DNA of 64,000 nt from Vibrio coralliilyticus ATCC BAA-450. GTDB lineage: Bacteria > Pseudomonadota > Gammaproteobacteria > Enterobacterales > Vibrionaceae. How positions within the stretch are numbered: position 1 is the first letter of the stretch; each line of letters starts with the position of its first letter. The notes under the pieces are model-generated. The model did no database searches, was not told where the DNA came from, and worked only from the letters and a program-made list of their open reading frames with translations. The position numbers and the translations under genes are program-made. The DNA lies in the NCBI RefSeq assembly GCF_000176135.1, contig NZ_ACZN01000012.1, positions 62,001 through 126,000 on the forward strand, given 5' to 3'. Positions 1-9,205 of the stretch are shown here, piece by piece.

Positions 1-86
1 ACCACCTGATAAAAGCCATTGACCAGCATGGCAGCGACGGTTGGAATTGTGTATTTCCAAAACTGTTTATATATGGAAGTTTGCAT
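1..86 (-). CDS. MATE-type multidrug/Na+ efflux protein, N-terminal fragment
   Basis: Only the first 28 codons lie in the window. The gene starts at the ATG at 86 (minus strand) behind a GAGAG Shine-Dalgarno and runs off the left edge. The visible peptide begins MQTSIYKQFWKYTIPTVAAM and continues into a VNGFYQVV-like stretch, typical of the first membrane helix of MATE-family antiporters, which exchange drugs or organic cations for Na+ or H+ across the inner membrane. It lies 60 bp downstream of a MarR regulator on the same strand, and a palindromic operator candidate sits 14 bp before its start. The family call rests on a short segment, so another polytopic transporter remains possible. Confidence 0.6.
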   Translation of the reverse strand, partial: MQTSIYKQFWKYTIPTVAAMLVNGFYQV

Positions 87-99
87 TTCTCTCACCATA

Positions 100-116
100 A
101 GTTAGCCAGGCTAACT
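100..116. promoter_or_regulatory. Palindromic operator candidate before the MATE gene
   Basis: Perfect inverted repeat AGTTAGC-CAG-GCTAACT. The same half-sites (GTTAGC-N3-GCTAAC) occur once more, upstream of marR at 577-595. MarR proteins bind palindromes of this size as dimers, so this is probably a second binding site of the adjacent regulator, positioned in the marR-MATE intergenic gap. The assignment is by location and repetition only. Confidence 0.6.
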
Positions 117-146
117 AAATAGTTAAATTGAAAATTGTTGAATCCG

Positions 147-560
147 TTAGCCTTTTAGTGACTTTTCCAACAGAGATACAAGCTGCCCTGCTTCTTGTTC
201 CGTCAGTTTGTTGCTCATTGCTTGCGCAATATGCTGATAAACTAACTGTTCTTTCGATAAATCCTTTAACACCTGCTCACTCAGTATGACTCGCTTTGAA
301 CGTGCATCCTGCAGACAAGAGATACGTGAAACCAATCCTTTCTTTTGCAACCGCGCGACCATATTCGACGCGGACGGTTTGGTTACTTTCATCTCATTGG
401 CTAGGTCAGTGATGCGAATTCCCTCAGGAAATTCTTCGATAACCCTCAAGTAGTCATACTCGTTAAAACTCAATAGAGATAAAGGGTCTTCTTTAGCATG
501 CACTCGCCACGCTTTGGCACAAAAACGTTCCAATTCAATCAGACAATTTTCCAGAGCCAT
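147..560 (-). CDS. MarR family transcriptional regulator
   Basis: A 137-residue protein of normal MarR length. The winged helix-turn-helix is visible around residues 48-90 (EGIRITDLANEMKVTKPSAS, then a wing with LVSRISCLQDARSKRVILS, where DxRSKR is the usual MarR wing motif). Flanking helices would form the dimer interface. It precedes a MATE-type efflux gene on the same strand with a 60-bp gap, a common arrangement in which the repressor controls itself and a pump until a ligand releases it. Matching palindromes upstream of both genes support autoregulation. The ligand cannot be read from the sequence. Confidence 0.85.
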   Translation of the reverse strand: MALENCLIELERFCAKAWRVHAKEDPLSLLSFNEYDYLRVIEEFPEGIRITDLANEMKVTKPSASNMVARLQKKGLVSRISCLQDARSKRVILSEQVLKDLSKEQLVYQHIAQAMSNKLTEQEAGQLVSLLEKSLKG

Positions 561-576
561 AAAATCTCAGTCTAAT

Positions 577-595
577 TAGTTAGCAAGGCTAACTA
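577..595. promoter_or_regulatory. Palindromic operator candidate upstream of marR
   Basis: Perfect inverted repeat TAGTTAGC-AAG-GCTAACTA, 17 bp before the marR start. It shares both half-sites with the repeat at 100-116; only the 3-nt centre and the outermost base differ. Placed where a promoter-blocking MarR dimer would bind. Confidence 0.65.
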
Positions 596-624
596 TTTTA
601 GTGTCAGTAGAAATAGATGGCAAT

Positions 625-652
625 AAAAAACCGCTGCGAGGCAGCGGCTTTA
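625..652 (-). terminator. Intrinsic terminator of nlpI
   Basis: Stem CCGCTGC/GCAGCGG with a 3-nt loop, followed on the minus strand by six T. It lies 16 bp past the nlpI stop codon. Confidence 0.85.
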
Positions 653-667
653 TCATTCAATATTGGT

Positions 668-1585
668 TCAGTTGGAGGCTTGTTGTTGATCCTGAGCCTT
701 TTTGGCTAACTGTTCTTCTTTGACCTCATTGTAAATTCGGGTCAATTCCAAGAACGAATAACGATGCTCAACGTACTCATACACATTAAACGAAATAGCG
801 AGTTTGTAGAGGGAGATCGCGCTCGCGTAGTCACCTTGGCTCTGGTAACGCTTGCCTAGGTAGAAATAGGCTTCTGTTAGACGTTGCGCTAACAAGGTAT
901 TGTCGCGTGTACCGACTAAGATCGCTTTGAAGGCTTCATCTTCCGAGATTTCACCTAAAGTGATTGCCACTAGCACCCAGCCCCACTGTTCGTCACGTTG
1001 CTCATAACGGGACATTAGCTCTGCAGCGGCTGCCTGAGGATCTTTTTCCGATTTAACAATATATAACCAAAGCGCTCGGAAAGGGTCTGCCGTATCTTCT
1101 TGGTAATGCTCTGTCATATCTTCTAATGCAAGATCGATACGACCACCGTAATACAATGCGATCGCACGATTACGGGCAGCATAGGAGTTTGCAGGGTCAA
1201 GTTCCAAAGTAGAGTCAAACGCATCATAGGCAGCGTCATACTCTCCGACCTGAGTGAAGTAAACGCCCAGTAAGTTAAACAGATCTGGCTGCGTAGGGTT
1301 AAGCGACAGTGACTGATTGTAGTCTAATCTGGCCAAGTCACGCAGGCCTACACTGTCGTAGTAGTTGCCACGCTCATAAAGCATTTTAGCTCGGACTTCT
1401 TTAGGAAGATCCTGACGTTGAAGTAACTGACTCAAACGAGCGATCTGCACTTCTTGCTGAACGCTTGCTTGCAACGGCACAGCCATTGGTGGGTAAAGCC
1501 ACTCAGCACTGTTATTTGATGTAGTGGCACAACCTGCCGTCACCAATAACGCTAAACTAAGTGTTGCGGTTTGAAACCATTTCAC
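668..1585 (-). CDS. nlpI: Lipoprotein NlpI
   Basis: A 305-residue lipoprotein. The N-terminus has a signal peptide with lipobox VTAGC (Cys at residue 19), followed by tetratricopeptide repeats, most clearly PDLFNLLGVYFTQVGEYDAA and the next unit AFDSTLELDPANSYAARN around residues 100-140. In E. coli NlpI is an outer-membrane lipoprotein acting as adaptor for the protease Prc/Tsp and murein hydrolases such as MepS, so it affects peptidoglycan turnover and division. Length and position directly after pnp match the conserved rpsO-pnp-nlpI order. Its own terminator follows, and a terminator separates it from pnp. Confidence 0.92.
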   Translation of the reverse strand: MKWFQTATLSLALLVTAGCATTSNNSAEWLYPPMAVPLQASVQQEVQIARLSQLLQRQDLPKEVRAKMLYERGNYYDSVGLRDLARLDYNQSLSLNPTQPDLFNLLGVYFTQVGEYDAAYDAFDSTLELDPANSYAARNRAIALYYGGRIDLALEDMTEHYQEDTADPFRALWLYIVKSEKDPQAAAAELMSRYEQRDEQWGWVLVAITLGEISEDEAFKAILVGTRDNTLLAQRLTEAYFYLGKRYQSQGDYASAISLYKLAISFNVYEYVEHRYSFLELTRIYNEVKEEQLAKKAQDQQQASN

Positions 1586-1633
1586 AAATAAGTACTCCTG
1601 TTGCTGAGCCCGCTGCTCAGTATCGGCCGCATT

Positions 1634-1660
1634 AAAAAAGGGAGCGTAGTGCTCCCTTTA
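1634..1660 (-). terminator. Intrinsic terminator of pnp
   Basis: Stem GGGAGC/GCTCCC with loop gtagt, followed on the minus strand by a run of T, about 60 bp past the pnp stop. Confidence 0.8.
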
Positions 1661-1719
1661 TAACATGCTTTTAGCAAAATAGGCTAATTCACCAAACCAG
1701 CCCACTTAGCGATATCGCA

Positions 1720-3852
1720 TTATGCGTCTGTTGCTGGTTTCTCTTCAGCAGATGCTTCTTCAGTCTTTTCAACTGCTTCTTTCATGCTTAGACGAACACG
1801 GCCTTGACGGTCGATTTCAAGAACTTTAACTTGAACTTCTTGACCTTCAGCTAGGTAGTCAGACACTTTCTCAACGCGCTTGTCAGCGATTTGAGATATG
1901 TGTACTAGACCATCTTTGCCAGGAAGGATTGTTACGAATGCACCGAAGTCAGCTAGACGAGCAACTTTACCTGTGTAGATGCGGCCAACTTCAACTTCTG
2001 CAGTAATCTCTTCAATACGACGGATTGCTTCTTTCGCAGCTGTACCTTCAGTTGCAGCAATCTTGATTGTACCGTCGTCTTCGATTTCGATAGTTGTACC
2101 TGTCTCTTCAGTTAGAGCACGGATAACTGCACCACCTTTACCGATAACGTCTTTGATCTTCTCTGCGCTGATCTTCATTGTGTGAATACGCGGAGCGAAC
2201 TCAGAGATATCTTCACGAGCACCAGAGATAGCTTCATCCATTACAGATAGGATGTGCTTACGTGCACCTTGCGCTTGGTTAAGAGCAATTTGCATGATCT
2301 CTTTAGTGATACCTTCGATCTTGATATCCATCTGAAGTGCAGTAATACCAGTGTTAGTACCTGCTACTTTAAAGTCCATGTCACCTAGGTGGTCTTCGTC
2401 ACCAAGGATGTCAGAAAGAACAACGAAATCGTCGCCTTCTTTAACAAGACCCATTGCGATACCCGCAACAGAAGACTTGATTGGAACACCGGCATCCATA
2501 AGCGCTAGAGACGTACCACATACAGAAGCCATTGAAGAAGAACCGTTAGATTCTGTGATTTCTGATACTACACGTACTGTGTATGGGAATTCGTCTACAG
2601 ATGGCATTACTGCAGCAATACCGCGCTTAGCTAGTTTACCGTGGCCGATTTCACGACGCTTAGGAGAACCTACAAAACCAGTCTCACCTACACAGTATGG
2701 AGGGAAGTTGTAGTGTAGTAGGAAGTGATCTTTACGCTCACCAGTTAGCTCGTCGATGATCTGAGCATCGCGCTGCGTACCTAGAGTCGCAGTTACAAGC
2801 GCCTGAGTTTCACCACGAGTGAATAGTGATGAACCATGAGTACGTGGAAGAACACCAGTACGTACGTCTAGCGCACGAACCATATCTTTTTCACGACCGT
2901 CGATACGTGGGTTACCAGCGATGATGCTGCGACGTACCACTGTCTTCTCTAGATCGTGGAAGATAGTGTGGATTTCTTTTGTGTTTGCTTCTGGATCTTC
3001 AGCAAGAAGAACTTCGTTTACTTCACCAGCAATCTCGTGGATGCGGTCGTAACGAGCCATCTTCTCAGTGATTTGGTAAGCTTCAACTAGCTTAGCTTCA
3101 GCAAGTTCAGCGATCTTGTTTACAAGCGTTGTGTTCTCTTCTGGAGCAACCCAATCCCAAGCAGGAGTAGCAACTTCAGCTTTGAATTCGTTGATCGCAT
3201 TGATCACAACTTGCTGTTGATCGTGACCGTAAACAACAGCAGATAGCATCTCTTCTTCAGTTAGGTTGTCAGCTTCTGACTCAACCATAAGAACAGCGCC
3301 TTCAGTACCCGCAACAACTAGGTCTAGCTTAGACGTTTCTAGTTCAGTGTTGCTTGGGTTAAGAACAAGTTGACCGTCGATGTGACCAACACGTGCTGCA
3401 CCGATAGGACCATTGAACGGGATACCAGAAATAGCCAGTGCCGCTGATGTACCGATCATAGTTACGATGTCAGGTTGAACGTCTGGGTTTACAGATACAA
3501 CTGTCGCGATAACTTGAACTTCGTTTTTGAATGCATCCGGGAAAAGTGGACGGATTGGGCGGTCGATTAGACGAGCCGTTAGCGTTTCACCTTCAGAAGG
3601 GCGACCTTCACGTTTGAAGAAACCACCAGGGATTTTACCCGCAGCGTAAGTACGCTCTTGGTAGTTAACCGTTAGAGGGAAGAAGTCTTGACCTTCTACC
3701 GCTTCTTTTTTACCTACAACAGATACGAATACCGCAGTATCGTCCATTGTCACCATAACTGCTGCTGTAGCTTGACGTGCAATAACGCCAGTTTCTAGAG
3801 TAACCGTGTGGTTACCGTACTGGAACGTTTTAACAACTGGTTTTTCGAACAT
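1720..3852 (-). CDS. pnp: Polyribonucleotide nucleotidyltransferase (PNPase)
   Basis: A phosphorolytic 3'-5' exoribonuclease of the RNA degradosome, 710 residues from the chosen start. The ATG at 3852 ([13 protein letters not shown]) was preferred over an upstream ATG because AAGGAAT lies 5 bp before it and the family begins there. Two RNase PH domains are recognisable (for example [12 protein letters not shown] near residue 80 and [15 protein letters not shown] near 440), followed by a KH domain with the motif [17 protein letters not shown] and an S1 domain near residues 620-690. A C-terminal Glu/Ala-rich tail follows. It lies downstream of rpsO behind a long leader with a hairpin suited to RNase III control. 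Confidence 0.98.
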   Translation of the reverse strand: MFEKPVVKTFQYGNHTVTLETGVIARQATAAVMVTMDDTAVFVSVVGKKEAVEGQDFFPLTVNYQERTYAAGKIPGGFFKREGRPSEGETLTARLIDRPIRPLFPDAFKNEVQVIATVVSVNPDVQPDIVTMIGTSAALAISGIPFNGPIGAARVGHIDGQLVLNPSNTELETSKLDLVVAGTEGAVLMVESEADNLTEEEMLSAVVYGHDQQQVVINAINEFKAEVATPAWDWVAPEENTTLVNKIAELAEAKLVEAYQITEKMARYDRIHEIAGEVNEVLLAEDPEANTKEIHTIFHDLEKTVVRRSIIAGNPRIDGREKDMVRALDVRTGVLPRTHGSSLFTRGETQALVTATLGTQRDAQIIDELTGERKDHFLLHYNFPPYCVGETGFVGSPKRREIGHGKLAKRGIAAVMPSVDEFPYTVRVVSEITESNGSSSMASVCGTSLALMDAGVPIKSSVAGIAMGLVKEGDDFVVLSDILGDEDHLGDMDFKVAGTNTGITALQMDIKIEGITKEIMQIALNQAQGARKHILSVMDEAISGAREDISEFAPRIHTMKISAEKIKDVIGKGGAVIRALTEETGTTIEIEDDGTIKIAATEGTAAKEAIRRIEEITAEVEVGRIYTGKVARLADFGAFVTILPGKDGLVHISQIADKRVEKVSDYLAEGQEVQVKVLEIDRQGRVRLSMKEAVEKTEEASAEEKPATDA

Positions 3853-3923
3853 TGTTATTCCTTGTTTCTGAGGCATCCAAATGGGGCTCAGATAGTGTTA
3901 ATTGACACTCAAGGCACTACAAA

Positions 3924-3995
3924 TCGCGACTAGTAAAAACGCACTGTTGCTATCCGAAACTTAAGGAGAGGCAATGTCATTTTTAATAGTCGCGA
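3924..3995 (-). promoter_or_regulatory. Long stem-loop in the pnp leader (RNase III-type)
   Basis: Arms TCGCGACTAGTAAAAA (3924-3939) and TTTTTAATAGTCGCGA (3980-3995) pair over 16 bp with one mismatch; the 40-nt loop contains further complementary pieces (TTGC/GCAA). It sits about 70 bp before the pnp start on the transcribed strand. In E. coli the pnp leader folds into a comparable stem that RNase III cuts, after which PNPase represses its own mRNA. That mechanism is inferred here from position and structure. Confidence 0.65.
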
Positions 3996-4114
3996 CCTTT
4001 TGGTCGACGAGGTTGACTGTAATGCAATGAGTTTTTGCTTTTAATACTCAAACAACATGAGTATGGGCGTGCGTATTATAACGGGATAAAACAGATTTGG
4101 CTAAATTTAGGCAA

Positions 4115-4140
4115 CAAAAAAGGGGCAAAAAGCCCCTTTT
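4115..4140 (-). terminator. Terminator between rpsO and pnp
   Basis: Stem AGGGGC/GCCCCT with an A/T loop, followed on the minus strand by six T, 28 bp past the rpsO stop. In E. coli the equivalent terminator is leaky and lets part of the transcripts continue into pnp. Confidence 0.85.
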
Positions 4141-4168
4141 CTGACAAACTGCTCTATGCAGTCGCTAA

Positions 4169-4438
4169 TTAGCGACGTAGGCCTAGACGCTTGATTAGGT
4201 CGTGGTAACGATCTAGATCTTTACCTTTTAGGTAATCTAGAAGTTTACGACGACGAGAAACCATACGTAGAAGACCACGACGGCTGTGGTGATCGCCTTT
4301 ATGCGCTTTGAAGTGACCTTGTAGGTGGTTGATAGAAGCTGTAAGTAGAGCTACTTGTACTTCTGGTGAACCAGTGTCGCCTTCGCCACGTGCGTAATCT
4401 GCAACGATTGCTGCTTTAGTTTCTGCATTCAGAGACAT
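4169..4438 (-). CDS. rpsO: 30S ribosomal protein S15
   Basis: An 89-residue protein, the exact size of bacterial S15, with the family's conserved [20 protein letters not shown] and [20 protein letters not shown]15 is a primary binder of 16S rRNA helices 20-22 and starts assembly of the 30S platform. It is first in the rpsO-pnp transcription unit, and a near-consensus promoter lies about 80 bp upstream. In E. coli S15 represses its own translation through a leader pseudoknot; I did not fold the leader here. Confidence 0.98.
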   Translation of the reverse strand: MSLNAETKAAIVADYARGEGDTGSPEVQVALLTASINHLQGHFKAHKGDHHSRRGLLRMVSRRRKLLDYLKGKDLDRYHDLIKRLGLRR

Positions 4439-4511
4439 AATTCTCTCCTAATAAGAGTAGGTTAAACGTTGTGCCAGCCAATCTCTGATTCAGCCGACAC
4501 GAGGAGCGCGA

Positions 4512-4540
4512 ATTATAGGGGATGCTCGTTGCTTAAGCAA
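4512..4540 (-). promoter_or_regulatory. Sigma-70 promoter of rpsO
   Basis: On the minus strand: -35 TTGCTT, 17-bp spacer, -10 TATAAT (perfect consensus). The start of transcription would lie near 4505, giving a leader of about 65 nt. Confidence 0.75.
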
Positions 4541-4653
4541 TAGGTATTTGCGCACTTCGCACGAGAGGCGGAGACGAAGTCCATTCCGTTATTGCCCTTT
4601 TCTGTTACACTTAGCGGATTAAAAGCTACCTATCTGAAATAACAGGATTCCTT

Positions 4654-5352
4654 ATGAAAATCGGCATCATCGGTGCAATGGAGCAAGAAGTCTCTATTCT
4701 TAAGCAAGCTATTGAAAACTGCAAAGAAGTATCAAAAGCGGGTTGCACTTTCTTCTCTGGTCAACTGAACGGTGTAGACGTAGTCCTACTTCAATCTGGT
4801 ATCGGTAAAGTGGCAGCAGCAGTAGGCACCACAGTATTGCTTGATGAATACCAACCAGATGTTGTCATCAATACAGGTTCCGCAGGTGGCTTTGATTCTA
4901 CATTGAATTTAGGTGATGTGGTTATTTCCACAGAAGTTCGTCACCACGATGCGGATGTAACGGCATTTGGCTATGAAATTGGTCAAATGGCAGGGCAACC
5001 TGCAGCTTTCACTGCGGATGCGAAGCTGATGGACGTAGCGGAAAAAGCACTGTCACAAATGGAAGACAAGCACGCTGTACGAGGTCTGATTTGTACTGGT
5101 GATACGTTTGTCTGCACCGCTGAGCGTCAAGCGTTTATCCGCCAACATTTTCCATCGGTGATTGCCGTTGAAATGGAAGCTTCTGCAATTGCTCAAGCCT
5201 GTCACCAATTTAAAGTACCGTTTGTTGTTGTGCGTGCTATTTCAGACGTAGCTGACAAAGAGTCACCAATGAGTTTCGAAGAGTTCTTGCCTCTTGCAGC
5301 GAAGAGCTCTTCTGAAATGGTCTTCAAAATGGTTGAGTTGCTTAAAGCATAA
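4654..5352 (+). CDS. mtnN: 5'-methylthioadenosine/S-adenosylhomocysteine nucleosidase
   Basis: A 232-residue enzyme (Pfs), the same length as in E. coli. It hydrolyses MTA and SAH, and in vibrios supplies S-ribosylhomocysteine to LuxS, the AI-2 quorum-signal synthase. The start [13 protein letters not shown] follows an AACAGGA Shine-Dalgarno. Family motifs seen are NTGSAGGF near residue 77 and VEMEAS near 172, whose Glu contacts the ribose, followed by [10 protein letters not shown] with the catalytic Asp. It heads a plus-strand group with a CbiB-like gene and btuF, comparable to the mtn-btuF-yadS order of E. coli. Confidence 0.96.
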   Translation: MKIGIIGAMEQEVSILKQAIENCKEVSKAGCTFFSGQLNGVDVVLLQSGIGKVAAAVGTTVLLDEYQPDVVINTGSAGGFDSTLNLGDVVISTEVRHHDADVTAFGYEIGQMAGQPAAFTADAKLMDVAEKALSQMEDKHAVRGLICTGDTFVCTAERQAFIRQHFPSVIAVEMEASAIAQACHQFKVPFVVVRAISDVADKESPMSFEEFLPLAAKSSSEMVFKMVELLKA

Positions 5353-5375
5353 TCAATAGCGAGTGGCTGATACTC

Positions 5376-6329
5376 ATGGAAGAACTTTTTAATCAGTTAT
5401 ACTCAAACGGAGCGCTCCTAGTGTTATGGGGCGCTTTGTTGTTTCATCTTATCCTCCCTTTTCCCCGTGAAGCACACCCTGCAATTTTATGGCACAAATT
5501 TGCTGAGCAACTGGCCGACAAGGTCAATACCAATTCCAGTTATTCACAAAGCATGATCTCAGGCACTCTGGCTTGGTTGCTGATGATCGTCCCTATGCTC
5601 GCTGTTTTAATCGCGTTAAAGCCGTTGGTGTGGCAAGCCCAGCTGTTTGAGCTTGCGTTGTTATTACTCGCTATAGACTGGCGCAATACCGATAAATTCA
5701 CCGCCCATTTTGTCGAAGCACTGGCCAGAGAAGATAAAGAGCACGCTAAAATGCTACTCAAGCCCATGGTGAATCGCTCCACCGAGTCGTTGTCTCTTCT
5801 CGGCTTAGGCAAAGCGGGCACAGAAACCCTCATCATGTCATACGGTCGCAATGTGGTCGCAGTGCTATTTTGGTACGCCATTACAGGCGGGATTGGCGCC
5901 TTCATTTATCGTATGACGGTAGAACTAGCTCGAGCCTGGTCACCCTCACGCGAGAAGTTTTCACCTTTTGGCCTCCCTGTCATTCGAGCTGTCGCCGTTT
6001 TGGATTACATCCCATTACGCTTATTCGCCGTTATGATTGCATTGGGAAACAGAACCAGCGAAGTGTGGGCTCTGCTTAAGCAACAAGCAGCGACTTGGCC
6101 GCTACCGGGCCCATCATGGTTGATCATCGCCGTCGGTGCGAAACAAGAGCTTTCTCTCGGTGGACCTGCTATTTATGACGGCAAAAAATCGGTTCGCAGC
6201 AAGCTGGGAGGCCGAATTGCGCCGTCTGCCATACATATAGCTCAAGTACAGCGCCTGCTGGCATGGCGAATGTTCGCCTGGATCATGGTACAAAGCGCTA
6301 TCATGGGCCTCATTTATCAAGGAATCTAA
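5376..6329 (+). CDS. CobD/CbiB-family cobalamin biosynthesis-like membrane protein
   Basis: A 317-residue polytopic membrane protein resembling CobD/CbiB, which joins the aminopropanol arm to adenosylcobyric acid. Recognisable features are EALAREDKEHAKMLLKPMVNR near residues 110-130 and the following glycine-rich GLGKAGTETLIMSYGRN region, at the position where CbiB has ARxxLxxxVGRD-like sequences, though diverged. Hydrophobic segments lie near residues 10-30, 65-100, 165-185 and at the C-terminus. It is packed between mtnN and btuF, and its TAA is directly followed by the btuF ATG, which fits a cobamide salvage role. No other cobalamin synthesis gene is in view, so its exact reaction is uncertain. 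Confidence 0.75.
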   Translation: MEELFNQLYSNGALLVLWGALLFHLILPFPREAHPAILWHKFAEQLADKVNTNSSYSQSMISGTLAWLLMIVPMLAVLIALKPLVWQAQLFELALLLLAIDWRNTDKFTAHFVEALAREDKEHAKMLLKPMVNRSTESLSLLGLGKAGTETLIMSYGRNVVAVLFWYAITGGIGAFIYRMTVELARAWSPSREKFSPFGLPVIRAVAVLDYIPLRLFAVMIALGNRTSEVWALLKQQAATWPLPGPSWLIIAVGAKQELSLGGPAIYDGKKSVRSKLGGRIAPSAIHIAQVQRLLAWRMFAWIMVQSAIMGLIYQGI

Positions 6330-7154
6330 ATGCAGATACGGCTGCTTACCTTCATTACATTACTGGTTTCCGCGCTGGTTAACGCAGCTCCCGTGGAACG
6401 CGTTATTAGCTTGGCCCCTCACGCGACCGAAATGGCATTTGCTGCGGGGTTGGGTGACAAACTGATCGCAGTCAGTGAACACAGCGATTACCCTGAACAG
6501 GCAACAAAGCTTGAAAAAGTCTCCAACTACCAAGGTATAAAGCTCGAACGTATTATTGCGCTCCAGCCTGATCTTGTGATCGCTTGGCCTGCCGGTAACC
6601 CTGCTAGAGAATTGGAAAAGCTGAAGCAATTTGGTATCAACATTTACTACTCGACCACCAGCTCACTGGATGACATTGCCAACAACATCGAACAATTAAG
6701 TCAATATTCGCAAGATCCTTCTGTCGGACTCAGTGCAGCGAAACAATACAGAAATCAGCTTGCGAAATTTAAGCAGCGCTATCAAACGGACATCCCAGTA
6801 AGGTATTTCTATCAGCTTAGCGAACAGCCGATAATTACCGTTGCAAAAGGGAATTGGCCAAGCGAAGTATTTTCGTTTTGTGGTGGTGAGAATGTGTTTG
6901 AACAAAGTGCCGCACCCTACCCACAAGTTGGCACTGAACAAGTGGTATTAAGTAACCCAGAAGTCATCTTTACCTCAGAGCATGCCATCGCAAAAGGGAA
7001 CCCTTGGCTGGACTGGAAAAAACAGTTGTCTGCGGTTGAAAACGGATACGTCTGGTCACTGAATTCAGACTGGCTCAACCGACCGACCCCCAGAACGCTG
7101 AATGCAATCGAAGAAGTTTGTGAGCACTTCGAAACCGTCAGGCAAAATCGCTAA
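6330..7154 (+). CDS. btuF: Vitamin B12 periplasmic binding protein BtuF
   Basis: A 274-residue class III substrate-binding protein. A signal peptide (MQIRLLTFITLLVSALVNA) is followed by the BtuF opening ERVISLAPHATEMAFAAGLG and the YPEQATKLEKV segment. NYQGIKLERIIALQPDLVIAW is the usual lobe-1 core of cobalamin/siderophore binding proteins, and GGENVFEQSA is typical of lobe 2. It would deliver cobalamin to the BtuCD ABC transporter; btuC and btuD are not in this window. Translation is probably coupled to the CbiB-like gene, since the ATG immediately follows that stop and AAGGA overlaps the end of the upstream gene. Confidence 0.9.
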   Translation: MQIRLLTFITLLVSALVNAAPVERVISLAPHATEMAFAAGLGDKLIAVSEHSDYPEQATKLEKVSNYQGIKLERIIALQPDLVIAWPAGNPARELEKLKQFGINIYYSTTSSLDDIANNIEQLSQYSQDPSVGLSAAKQYRNQLAKFKQRYQTDIPVRYFYQLSEQPIITVAKGNWPSEVFSFCGGENVFEQSAAPYPQVGTEQVVLSNPEVIFTSEHAIAKGNPWLDWKKQLSAVENGYVWSLNSDWLNRPTPRTLNAIEEVCEHFETVRQNR

Positions 7155-7237
7155 CACTGCTTAGCTCTGATACCATACAATCCGCCGTCGTTTTTATTCC
7201 TCAGGATCACTGAGCATTTGTAAGAGATATTAATCCC

Positions 7238-7858
7238 GTGGATTCCATGCTGCTATACAGTGTCGATTTATTCGGCACCGCCATTTTCGCTGTCTCAGGA
7301 GTGCTGCTTGCCGGCCGACTCAAAATGGACCCTTTTGGTGTTGCCGTACTTGGCAGCGTAACCGCTATTGGAGGCGGTACAATTCGTGACATGGCATTAG
7401 GTGCCACCCCAGTATTCTGGATTACTGACACAAACTATTTGTGGACCATCTTGATCACCTGTCTGCTAACGATGATCATTGTTCGCCGCCCTAAACGCTT
7501 AGCTTGGTGGATTTTGCCAGTATGTGATGCAATAGGTCTTGCGGTGTTTGTTGGTATTGGTGTTGATAAAACCATGGCCTATCAGGATTCAGCACTGGTT
7601 GCGATCATCATGGGTGTGATTACCGGGTGTGGCGGCGGTATCATCCGTGATGTACTCGCTCGGGAAGTCCCAATGGTACTAAGAAGTGAAGTCTATGCCA
7701 CGGCGTGTATTATTGGCGGGGTATTCCACACCACAGCGCTGGCGATGGGACATGATCCTGACACTGCATTCTTAGCCGGTGTCTTTTCTACTTTGTTGAT
7801 TCGCCTAGGCGCGATTCGCTGGCACTTGTCTCTACCAACATTTGCGCTCAATCGTTAA
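7238..7858 (+). CDS. TRIC-type cation channel family protein (YadS-like)
   Basis: A 206-residue inner-membrane protein with two copies of the UPF0126/TRIC repeat. The diagnostic GGGTIRDMALG appears near residue 48 and again as GGGIIRDVLARE near residue 134. Six to seven hydrophobic helices fit the family, whose prokaryotic members form trimeric K+-permeable channels. The GTG at 7238 is preferred because AAGAGA lies about 12 bp upstream; an ATG three codons later is the alternative. It follows btuF at 83 bp and ends at a bidirectional terminator shared with thrC, and E. coli has the same mtn-btuF-yadS neighbourhood. Confidence 0.88.
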   Translation: MDSMLLYSVDLFGTAIFAVSGVLLAGRLKMDPFGVAVLGSVTAIGGGTIRDMALGATPVFWITDTNYLWTILITCLLTMIIVRRPKRLAWWILPVCDAIGLAVFVGIGVDKTMAYQDSALVAIIMGVITGCGGGIIRDVLAREVPMVLRSEVYATACIIGGVFHTTALAMGHDPDTAFLAGVFSTLLIRLGAIRWHLSLPTFALNR

Positions 7859-7878
7859 TTAAAACGCTCAAGGCACAC

Positions 7879-7907
7879 AAAAAAAGGTCACCGAGGTGAC
7901 CTTTTTG
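7879..7907. terminator. Bidirectional terminator, yadS-like gene and thrC
   Basis: Stem AAAGGTCACC/GGTGACCTTT with a GAG loop and A/T tracts on both sides, between two convergent genes. Confidence 0.85.
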
Positions 7908-7921
7908 CTTTCAGTGACAAA

Positions 7922-9205
7922 TTACTTTTGAACTCGACGCAGAACGTCTTTCAGCAAGTCAAAGTCATTGGCAAGATCTTCAGAAAGCAGTTCCATCGCG
8001 GCATGTTTTGCCAGCGGACCTGGCAAATCAATGTCGGAGTCCAAAATCTCATCCACGACTTCTTTGAATTTCGCAGGGTGAGCCGTACAAAGGAATAGAC
8101 CCGTTTCGCCTTCTTGTAATTGCTCTTCCAGGACGCGGTATGCAATGGCACCGTGTGGCTCACATAGGTAACCGAGCGAGTGCAAATCTTTCACTGACTG
8201 CGCACTTTGCTCATCAGAAACCGCACCTTTACCTAATGTCTCCAGTCCCCACTCTTTCACGCGGCATAGCTCTTCGATGCGCGGCCAGTTGTTTGGCTGG
8301 CTTACATCCATCGCATTCGATGTCGTCGCAACTGTTGGTTTTGGCTCCCAATTACCTGTCTCTAGGTAACGTGGCACAGTATCGTTGGCGTTCGTTGCAG
8401 CAATAAAGCGTTTAATTGGCAGACCCAGCGCTTTCGCCAATAGACCAGCGGTTAAGTTACCGAAGTTACCACTTGGCACTGACACAACAAGATTCTCACG
8501 CTGCTCTTTACTCATTTGCGCTGCAGCTTCAAAGTAATAACAGATTTGCGCCATCAAACGACTGATGTTGATTGAGTTTGCAGAGTTTAGACCAATTTCT
8601 TCACGCAATGCCGCGTCATCGAAAGCTTGCTTAACAAGTGCCTGACAAGCATCGAAGTCACCATCGATCGCTACGGTGTGAATATTGTTACCAAGCGTAC
8701 AGAATAGCTTCTCTTGCAGTGGGCTGATCTTGCCTTTCGGGTAAAGAATCACAACATTGATGTCTTCCATACCGTAGAAAGCGTGTGCCACGGCTGCACC
8801 AGTGTCGCCAGAGGTTGCGGTCAGAATAGTAATCTTGCCGCCGTCTGATACCGCCGCAAGAGATTGCGCCATAAAGCGACCACCGAAGTCTTTAAAGGCT
8901 AGAGTTGGACCATGGAACAACTCTAAGGCATAGACACCATCTTTAACCTGATTGATTGGTGCAGGGAACTGAAACGCCGCGTCAACCATAGAGTTAACTT
9001 GATCTTCACTCAGCTCATCACCAATCAACACTGACAAAATTTTAGTGCTACGAGAGACGAAGTCTTCTGCTAGCAGCGCATCAACATCATCAAATTTCGG
9101 CAATTCCGATGGAAAAAACAGACCTTGATTACGGCCTAACCCTTGGCGAACGGCTTGGCCAAAGGAAACTTGTTCATCATTTTCTTTTATATTGTAAAGC
9201 TTCAT
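7922..9205 (-). CDS. thrC: Threonine synthase
   Basis: A 427-residue PLP enzyme converting O-phospho-L-homoserine to threonine, the last step of the pathway. The PLP lysine motif is seen in [16 protein letters not shown] near residue 105, [14 protein letters not shown] follows near residue 131, and [13 protein letters not shown] near residue 240 would bind the cofactor phosphate. The length equals that of E. coli ThrC. The start codon overlaps the thrB stop (ATGA), implying translational coupling within thrABC. Control comes from the attenuator upstream of thrA. Confidence 0.97.
   Translation of the reverse strand: MKLYNIKENDEQVSFGQAVRQGLGRNQGLFFPSELPKFDDVDALLAEDFVSRSTKILSVLIGDELSEDQVNSMVDAAFQFPAPINQVKDGVYALELFHGPTLAFKDFGGRFMAQSLAAVSDGGKITILTATSGDTGAAVAHAFYGMEDINVVILYPKGKISPLQEKLFCTLGNNIHTVAIDGDFDACQALVKQAFDDAALREEIGLNSANSINISRLMAQICYYFEAAAQMSKEQRENLVVSVPSGNFGNLTAGLLAKALGLPIKRFIAATNANDTVPRYLETGNWEPKPTVATTSNAMDVSQPNNWPRIEELCRVKEWGLETLGKGAVSDEQSAQSVKDLHSLGYLCEPHGAIAYRVLEEQLQEGETGLFLCTAHPAKFKEVVDEILDSDIDLPGPLAKHAAMELLSEDLANDFDLLKDVLRRVQK

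Noticed and set aside
1979..2713. Long plus-strand frames within pnp
   Set aside because: Arise from the strong codon bias of pnp read on the other strand.
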